From: Streptomyces sp. AC512_CC834
GTDB lineage: Bacteria > Actinomycetota > Actinomycetes > Streptomycetales > Streptomycetaceae
Direction of reading: 5' to 3'
DNA: 38,402 nt
Assembly (NCBI RefSeq): GCF_019049325.1
Contig: NZ_JAGMUO010000026.1
Span: 1-38,402, forward strand
Part shown: piece after piece, positions 33,062 to 38,402 of the stretch
How positions within the stretch are numbered: position 1 is the stretch's first letter
Layout of the letters: each line of letters begins with the position of its first letter
The notes under the pieces: model-generated
Database searches by the model: none
Told to the model about the DNA's origin: nothing
Seen by the model: only the letters and a program-made list of their open reading frames with translations
Program-made: the position numbers and the translations under genes

Positions 33062-33721
33062 TCAGGCGCGGATCGCTCCGATCAGCAGGTCACGTACCTC
33101 CTGCCACCTGTCGACGATGTCGGCACGGCGCTGGAGTACGTCGGAAATGTGCTGCATGCCGAAGAACCCGGCCACCAGGGCGCGGGCGGCACCCGCCGGA
33201 TCGATGTCCGCCTTGATCTGCCCCTCGTCCCGTGCGGCACTCAGGAGCTCAGTGAGTAGCGAGGTCCAGTCAACGTAAGGGGTGGGGAGCTCGGCCTCGA
33301 TGTGGGGGCGTTCCAACTGGAGCCGAGCGCCGGCCTGTACGACGACGTCGTCCCGGAAGGCGAGGGCGGCGCGGTCGAGCATGACTGCGGCCGTGTCCAG
33401 CGAGGTCAGGCCCTCCTCCCGGATCTCCTCCAGGAGGAGCGGCCACTTGGCGTAGAGGTACTCGACGACGGCGACGGCGAGTGCTTCCTTATTGGGGTAA
33501 TGGAAGTACACGGCTCCCTTGGTCATCTCGACCCGTTCCGCTACGTCCTTCACCGAGGTGTGGCGGAAGCCGTTGGCCGCGAAGAGTTCGGCAGCGGCAG
33601 TCAGGACCTGTGACTTGGTGCGAGCGGCACGGTCCTGCTGGGGCGTCGGTCCCCGGCGTCCGGCCTGCTTGACCGTGAAAAAAGGAGTCCCGCCTGGAGG
33701 CGCGGACGGACTGTTCGGCAT
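33062..33721 (-). CDS. GBL-receptor-type TetR regulator (ArpA/ScbR-like)
   Basis: A 219-aa TetR protein whose N-terminal part, DRAARTKSQVLTAAAELFAA, NGFRHTSVKDVAERVEMTKG and AVYFHYPNKEALAVAVVE, is very close to the gamma-butyrolactone receptor family (ArpA, ScbR, AvaR). These bind ARE sites and release them when the autoregulator binds the C-terminal pocket. It is divergent from an afsA homologue, the classic receptor-synthase arrangement, with a perfect 24-bp ARE-like palindrome between them. ATG 33721 is preceded by GGAGAGG. The N-terminal 30 residues before the helix-turn-helix are longer than usual. Confidence 0.93.
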   Translation of the reverse strand: MPNSPSAPPGGTPFFTVKQAGRRGPTPQQDRAARTKSQVLTAAAELFAANGFRHTSVKDVAERVEMTKGAVYFHYPNKEALAVAVVEYLYAKWPLLLEEIREEGLTSLDTAAVMLDRAALAFRDDVVVQAGARLQLERPHIEAELPTPYVDWTSLLTELLSAARDEGQIKADIDPAGAARALVAGFFGMQHISDVLQRRADIVDRWQEVRDLLIGAIRA

Positions 33722-33795
33722 CGGCTTCTACCCTCTCCGGATCTTCTGTGCGCAGTACGTGGCGTGTGCACGAAGCGGCTCCTGCGATCATTGCA

Positions 33796-33819
33796 ATATA
33801 CCTTCCGGCGGGTATATTT
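33796..33819. promoter_or_regulatory. ARE-like autoregulator response element
   Basis: AATATACC (33796-33803) and GGTATATT (33812-33819) form a perfect 24-bp palindrome with spacer TTCCGGCG, centred between the divergent receptor and afsA genes. Length, AT-rich arms and GC-rich centre fit known ARE sites bound by GBL receptors. It likely controls both genes. Confidence 0.88.
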
Positions 33820-33850
33820 TCGTCGCGAGGTCGACTGTTGAATCAAGGCA

Positions 33851-33890
33851 GGGCCCAGCGCCCGGGCGCTGGGCCCTCCCCTGGGGAGGG
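33851..33890 (+). promoter_or_regulatory. afsA leader with two overlapping hairpins, one covering the ribosome site
   Basis: Bases 33851-33876 are a perfect 26-bp palindrome (GGGCCCAGCGCCC plus its complement). Bases 33874-33881 (CCCTCCCC) pair with 33883-33890 (GGGGAGGG), the only plausible afsA ribosome site, five bases before ATG 33896. The two structures share 33874-33876 and compete at their junction, so the leader could switch between an open and a closed ribosome site. The effect is inferred. Confidence 0.65.
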
Positions 33891-33895
33891 ACACG

Positions 33896-34915
33896 ATGCA
33901 CGACACGACCATGCCTGCAACTGGTCACGGCCAGGGGGCCGACAGCCTCCGGCCGGCGCCAGAGACCCGCCTCTCCTTCACCGGCCCGATGCCACGGAGT
34001 GCCGTACACAAGGAAGCCGACAGTGAAGTCCTCCTGACCGATGCGAAGTGCATCGGGAAGGACCGGTTCACCATCGCAGCTCTGTGGCCGCGTGACCACT
34101 TCCTTCGACACCGCGGCGCGGACGCCCCCAGCGACCCGTTCCTTCTGGTCGAGTCCGTCCGCCAGACGTCGATCTTTCTCTCGCACCGCTTCTACGGCGT
34201 CCCCCAGGAACACCCCTTCGTCCTGTGCGACCTCGGCTTCGACCTCGAGTACCCGCTGCCCCCGCGTAGGGACTCCCCACTTCCCGTCGTACTCGACGCC
34301 GTCTGCGTCCCGACCACGAACAACCCCCGCAGATTTGGGATGCGCCTGGAAACGACGGCCTACATCGATGGCCGGCGCATCGGCCGAGCATCCCTGCATT
34401 GGCTTGCCATGGCACCGAAGACCTACCAACTGGTCCGCTTCCGCGGCGCCCCGGCAGAAAGCGAGGGAGCCAGGGGCGAGCAATCGCACGCTGCACCGGT
34501 GCCGCCGCAGGCAGTAGGACACTGCCATGACCGTGACGTGCTGCTCGGCTGGGAGCCGGACGGCGTTCACGAAACCGACCAGTCAACGTGGCGCTTGCGG
34601 ATCAACCGAGACCACCCCGTCCTGTTCGACCACCACTCAGACCACATACCCGGCATGCTGCTCCTCGAGGCCTGCCGCCAGGCCGCACTCGTCGGCATCC
34701 CCCAGACGAGCGACCCCCTCAGGAAAGTCAGCGCAACCTTCACATCTTTCGGTGAGCTCAGCCGCCCCGTGACTCTTCACGCACGTCAGGCGAACCAGGC
34801 GGCCGCCGACGAGCATCCCGGCATCAGTGTCACGGCACTTCAGGAAGGAAAAATTCTGGCATCAGCCGTGGTACGCGGCAACTTCGCCACCCAGATGTGC
34901 GGTGCGGCATGGTGA
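33896..34915 (+). CDS. AfsA/ScbA-family autoregulator biosynthesis protein
   Basis: A 339-aa AfsA-family protein with two hotdog-like domains. In known systems AfsA joins a beta-ketoacyl-ACP to dihydroxyacetone phosphate, the first step to gamma-butyrolactones. Characteristic sequence includes VHKEADSEVLLTDAKCI, DRFTIAALWPRDHFLRH, SDPFLLVESVRQTSIFLSHR and FYGVPQEHPFVLCDL; the second domain repeats the pattern as DVLLGWEPDG and HVFDHHSDHIPGM-like residues (VLFDHHSDHIPGMLLLEACR). ATG 33896 follows GGGGAGGG. It is controlled by the adjacent receptor through the ARE-like site and overlaps the downstream flavoprotein gene. Confidence 0.93.
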   Translation: MHDTTMPATGHGQGADSLRPAPETRLSFTGPMPRSAVHKEADSEVLLTDAKCIGKDRFTIAALWPRDHFLRHRGADAPSDPFLLVESVRQTSIFLSHRFYGVPQEHPFVLCDLGFDLEYPLPPRRDSPLPVVLDAVCVPTTNNPRRFGMRLETTAYIDGRRIGRASLHWLAMAPKTYQLVRFRGAPAESEGARGEQSHAAPVPPQAVGHCHDRDVLLGWEPDGVHETDQSTWRLRINRDHPVLFDHHSDHIPGMLLLEACRQAALVGIPQTSDPLRKVSATFTSFGELSRPVTLHARQANQAAADEHPGISVTALQEGKILASAVVRGNFATQMCGAAW

Positions 34916-36069
34916 CCACCACTTTCTGCACCTCCCGGCGCCTGACCGAACCGCCGACCGTACTTATCCGGCTTGCGCAGCGCGACGCGGCGCTCGTCGA
35001 AGAGCGCCGCAGCCTCACCAACGACCTCGCTGCAGCGATCACGCAAGCAGGCTTCGCCCGCCACTTTGTGCCCCGCCGATGGGGCGGCACCGCAGGTGAC
35101 TTCACCTCGCTCCTCCGCTCCTCGGCAAGCGTCGCCGAGGCCTGCGCCTCGACCGCCTGGTGCGCCACGCTGTACGCCGCCCATGCGCGGCTGGCCGCCT
35201 ATCTGCCGGAACAGGCACAACACGACCTCTGGGCCGAAACCCCCGACGTGCGGATCGCCGCATCGATCGTGCCGCCACAGGGCAACGCGAGCATAGGCGA
35301 GAACGGCTGGACGCTCTCGGGCACATGGTCCTTCGTGAGCGGGATCGCCCACGCGGACTGGGTGCTCCTCGCCAGCTGGACCCAGAACACCGCATACGGA
35401 GAACCGCCCAGCGGACCACGCGAGCACCGGATCTTTGCCGTACCGCGTGCAGACCTCACCAGCGTGGACACCTGGCACACGCTGGGGCTGCGAGGCACTG
35501 GCAGCAACTCCGTCCAGGCGGACGAGGTCCACGTGCCCGCCCACCGATCCATGCTGCTGACCGACCTCATCCCTGCCCTGACCACAGGCTCCCCGTGCCA
35601 CATGGTGCCCTTCCCGATGGTCGCCGGGCTTCAGTTCGCAGCACCCGTGCTCGGTGCTGCCCGTGGGGCGCTGCACGCGTGGGTCTGCGAAATGAAGGAG
35701 CGTCAGTGGCCCGGCGGCCAAGAGGTACCAGCCAAGCTGCAGCAGGCTCTGGCCCGTAGCTCCGGCGAGATCCAGGCAGCACAACTGCTCCTGGAGCAGG
35801 CGGCGCACCAGACCGACCACAAGACGCCCACGGCCCTGAACGTCGCAGAGAACCAGCGAAACACAGCCCTGGCGGCAGAGTGGTGCGCCGTGGCGGTCGA
35901 CAGGCTCTTCCGGGCACAGGGGGTACGGGCACAGGCACAGGACGACCCCGTGCAGCGTCACTGGCGTGACATCACCGCGGCGGCGGGGCACGCCACTTTG
36001 GGATTCGAACCAGCGGCAGCAGCGCATGCCGAAGCGGTGTTCGCCCACACTCCACCCCCAAGAGCGTGA
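34909..36069 (+). CDS. Acyl-CoA dehydrogenase-like flavoprotein (HsaA/ActVA-5-like)
   Basis: A 386-aa member of the acyl-CoA dehydrogenase fold: LTNDLAAAITQAGFARHFVP, RRWGGTAGDFTSLL, GENGWTLSGTWSFVSGIAHA and DTWHTLGLRGTGSNSVQADE match the flavin-dependent monooxygenase branch (HsaA, DszC, ActVA-ORF5) better than true dehydrogenases. It needs reduced flavin from a reductase. ATG 34909 overlaps the afsA stop by seven bases (GTG 34912 with a GTGA overlap is the alternative), so it probably acts on the AfsA product. In avenolide-type systems an acyl-CoA oxidase lies with the synthase genes, which makes the pairing suggestive. Confidence 0.88.
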   Translation: MVTTTFCTSRRLTEPPTVLIRLAQRDAALVEERRSLTNDLAAAITQAGFARHFVPRRWGGTAGDFTSLLRSSASVAEACASTAWCATLYAAHARLAAYLPEQAQHDLWAETPDVRIAASIVPPQGNASIGENGWTLSGTWSFVSGIAHADWVLLASWTQNTAYGEPPSGPREHRIFAVPRADLTSVDTWHTLGLRGTGSNSVQADEVHVPAHRSMLLTDLIPALTTGSPCHMVPFPMVAGLQFAAPVLGAARGALHAWVCEMKERQWPGGQEVPAKLQQALARSSGEIQAAQLLLEQAAHQTDHKTPTALNVAENQRNTALAAEWCAVAVDRLFRAQGVRAQAQDDPVQRHWRDITAAAGHATLGFEPAAAAHAEAVFAHTPPPRA

Positions 36070-37477
36070 CGCCTGGCCGGGCGCCTTGGGACCAGACAGG
36101 AGCGAATGCTTGGCAGTGACGACCACCGAGGGTGGAGACGGTCATGCCGGGGGGCCGCACGGGCTGATCGCCTGTGAAGGAGCATCAGGTCGCCACTCCT
36201 GGTGAACGTGCTCGAGGTTGTTCGAGTTCAATTCCGTCACCGTTGACCGCACAGGGACACCCGAGCCGAGGGCTGGCTGAAGTGCAAGCGACTCTGCACA
36301 ACGAGACTGACGTCACTACTGTCGCGGTGCAGGGCCGGCGTTTGCGCCGTGATCTTCCTCAGAGCCCTGTACGCCCCTATGCGGGACGTACGGCGGCTCC
36401 GTACGGGCAGACGGCTGACGCGCGGCGCCGGTTCCGACCGCCAGGAAATCGTTGTGCATGGGAGCGTTGACTGACGCGCAGGTCGCACGACGGATTGACC
36501 ATGAAGGTCCACTCTTGATGGGGATCTTCGAAGTCGGCTCCGTCCGCAGTTTCATGAAGCTCATGGCTGGGTCATGATCCATCCCGGAGGAGTCCGAACG
36601 AGGCTCGGCCGTACATGGCCCGCTTGAGTGTTTTCCCTATCGCCGTGCGCTCTTCACTGTTCCTAGCCATTCGTCCAGCAGCACCGACGACCAGGCCGCA
36701 CTCGAACCCAGCCGTTCCGGAAAGAGGCTGACCAACTCCTGCAGGGGGCTCTGCGGCGAGCTAGGCGTGGTCACGGGGCAACTGAAGTCGGGGACTGGCA
36801 AGCAAAAGAGCTGGGCGTCAGCGGAGCCTTGAGTGGCCGTTTGCCGTCCGTCCCTGAGCAGCGCACCCAAGACACTGGAAGTGGATATCAAGAGCGGGGA
36901 AGTCCGTTCTGCGGACTCTGACCTGCTCAGGGTGCCGCGGCGCGTGCACCCAGGTCCGGGATCACTCGAAAGCGTGGCCTCCCTCTGCGAACTTAAGGCC
37001 GGGGCCCAGGTGTTCTAGCGTCCGAACCAGATACGGGTGAGGGCCAGGAGAGAGGACGACGAATCGTGAGAGCAGACACCGACTAGGGCGGGCAGGGAGT
37101 GCAGGGAGGCCGACTCCGAGGAGCCGTTCGGCGAGAGCGCCGCGCAGAACCGGTCAAGGCGCTGTGTGTCGGCTGCGCAGTGTGCGCCGAGTGCTTCGCC
37201 TGTGCATGGGACCAGCGCATCGAGCACGGCGTGCGGGGCATGACCGCGCGTGAGTGCAGGGCGCTGCTACGGCGTAGGCCCACAGGGGCCGGGCCGTCCT
37301 CCCGGCACGGGGCCGGGGGTGCGACTCCTGTACAGGTCGTGGCCCGGGGCATGGCCGCCCCCCGCCGCTGGCACGGCGGGTCTTGCTGCCGGGCAGAGCT
37401 GGGCGCCGACTTGCTGTCAGCAAGCGAAGAGCGGCCATGGTGTGCCACTTGCGCCTCATACCTGCGAAAATCCGCAC
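36070..37477. other. 1.4-kb region without a convincing gene
   Basis: Several open frames exist on both strands, but none has a recognised domain, clear ribosome site or actinomycete-like codon pattern throughout. Short candidates are 36458-36577 (plus, 39 aa, ending KLMAGS) and 36637-36891 (minus, 84 aa); both may be remnants. The lower coding quality suggests decayed genes or a junction of a past insertion. Confidence 0.45.
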
Positions 37478-38392
37478 ATGAGTTCCATGCCGCCCCGCAA
37501 GACGGCCCAAGTGTGTTCCGAGCCGGACTGCGGCCAGCCTGCCGCCTTCTCCACACGTACGAAGAGCACCTGGTGCGATACCCACATCACGGAGATCTTG
37601 CGCAAGGGAGGCCTGGAACCGCTGGAGCCCTTCACAAAGCCTAAAGCGTGGCGCCTGACCCGGTGCTTGGTGTGCGGCTGTGAGGCGCACTACCGCTTCG
37701 AGTACACCCTGGAGAAGAACACCTACCGGGAAGCGACGTGTCGGGCCTGCTACTGGCGGCAGTGGGCGCGGGAGGCTCGGCAGGCCATGGGCGCGTACGC
37801 GAACCTGAGCCCCGTTGCGGAGGGGCAAGCACGGGAACACGCCGAGAAGAATGGCTACGACTACCTCAGCGCGCTGACCGCCCCGTCCCTGTCCGACGAC
37901 CCGCACCATGTCCGCTGCCGGTACTGCGGTCGCCTGAGCGCCGCACGGCTGGGGGACATCGGATTCGGCTGCCAGTGCCAGATCAACCCCCGACGCGAGC
38001 GACAGACCACCAGAGCCTCCGGATCCCCCCAGCGCGACCTCTTCAAGGACAGCGAACTGCCCGTCCTCGGCTGGTGGGACCAGGAGCACAACGACACCGC
38101 CGCTTGGGACACCGTCACCGTTAAGGCGCGGCGGGAGGCGGCCTGGCGCTGCCCCGACTGCGGCCTGCGGTTCAGAAGGCGGATCGTTGACATGGTCAGC
38201 ATGTGCCAGTGCCCGCAGTGCGAACCGAAACGACGCGCTGAGCGGGAGGCAGAGGACACGCGCTATCAGGCGACGCCGGTCGCAGACGTGCCCGAGCTGC
38301 TCACCGAGCAATGCTCAAGACCTGTGGATCAGCCCCGGGCGGGGACGCGGAGGCGTACCTTCCCGAATGATCCTTTGATGGTCACCGAGTAG
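37478..38392 (+). CDS. Zinc-ribbon domain protein of unknown function
   Basis: A 304-aa protein rich in CxxC pairs: C13/C18 (VCSEPDCGQ), RCLVCGC, TCRACYW, VRCRYCGR, CQCQIN, WRCPDCGL and CQCPQCE. The block VLGWWDQEHNDTAAWDTVTV followed by WRCPDCGLRFRRRIVDMV resembles the repeated zinc-ribbon domain (DUF4379-like: 'WHPxxN...PxxVxxGS...WWxCxxGHxW'), found in actinobacterial proteins near restriction or defence genes. Function is unknown; nucleic acid binding is plausible. ATG 37478 begins the Cys-rich sequence; no strong ribosome site was seen. It could be a lone remnant of a larger protein, since it ends close to the window edge. Confidence 0.7.
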   Translation: MSSMPPRKTAQVCSEPDCGQPAAFSTRTKSTWCDTHITEILRKGGLEPLEPFTKPKAWRLTRCLVCGCEAHYRFEYTLEKNTYREATCRACYWRQWAREARQAMGAYANLSPVAEGQAREHAEKNGYDYLSALTAPSLSDDPHHVRCRYCGRLSAARLGDIGFGCQCQINPRRERQTTRASGSPQRDLFKDSELPVLGWWDQEHNDTAAWDTVTVKARREAAWRCPDCGLRFRRRIVDMVSMCQCPQCEPKRRAEREAEDTRYQATPVADVPELLTEQCSRPVDQPRAGTRRRTFPNDPLMVTE

Positions 38393-38402
38393 GCCCGCGT
38401 TC

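Noticed and set aside
36458..36577. 39-aa plus-strand frame ending KLMAGS
   Set aside because: It is protein-like in part but too short and without context to call; mentioned in the gap entry.
36637..36891. 84-aa minus-strand frame
   Set aside because: No recognised motif, no clear ribosome site and only moderate third-position G+C; it may be chance or a remnant.
37478..38392. Zinc-ribbon protein as a remote TniQ
   Set aside because: TniQ also has zinc fingers, but this protein lacks the TniQ N-terminal pattern and lies 25 kb away from the transposase genes.

Overview
This looks like a Streptomyces or close actinomycete chromosome segment. G+C is high, codons end mostly in G or C, starts are often GTG or TTG, and genes overlap through GTGA/ATGA junctions. 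It also carries gamma-butyrolactone (GBL) style regulators and an AfsA homologue, which are typical of that genus.

Region 1 (1-12016) is the most unusual part. A degenerate CRISPR array reads on the minus strand. Next to it, on the plus strand, is a type I-E effector operon: cas3, cse1/cas8e, cse2/cas11, cas7e, cas5e, cas6e. Where cas1-cas2 normally follow, the operon continues directly into a DDE(D-71-D-35-E) Mu/Tn7-TnsB/TniA-like transposase and a short TnsC/TniB/MuB/IstB-like AAA+ ATPase, joined by a GTGA overlap. No cas1, cas2, tnsA or tniQ is visible. Unlike well-known CRISPR-associated transposons, Cas3 looks catalytically complete. The system therefore pairs a full interference complex with a two-gene transposition module in place of the adaptation module. 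The array decays away from its leader, as expected without adaptation.

Region 2 (12017-15481) holds an APH-like phosphotransferase, an intact two-gene IS5-family element with matching ends and CTTAG flanks, and a Nudix-box remnant.

Region 3 (15482-32675) looks like a small-molecule signalling or secondary-metabolism locus. It has a TetR regulator with its own operator, a HAD phosphatase, a type II thioesterase, a luciferase-like monooxygenase, a Gfo/Idh/MocA oxidoreductase, an ArsR regulator and MFS exporter around a 43-bp palindrome, and a coupled minus-strand operon (AvrD-like protein, P-loop NTPase, KAS III, ACP, HAD phosphatase, second P-loop NTPase). It continues with an MDR reductase, an OYE-family flavoenzyme, an F420/NADP-type reductase, an XRE/MmyB-like regulator, a SnoaL-like protein and a flavin reductase.

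Region 4 (33062-36069) is an autoregulator locus. A GBL-receptor-like TetR gene diverges from afsA across a perfect 24-bp ARE-like operator, and afsA overlaps an acyl-CoA-dehydrogenase-like flavoprotein gene. A plausible reading, by inference, is that KAS III and ACP supply beta-ketoacyl chains to AvrD-like and/or AfsA-like condensing enzymes, with phosphatases and reductases finishing the product and the two TetR proteins sensing it. Region 5 (36070-38402) is about 1.4 kb with no convincing gene, followed by a zinc-ribbon protein.
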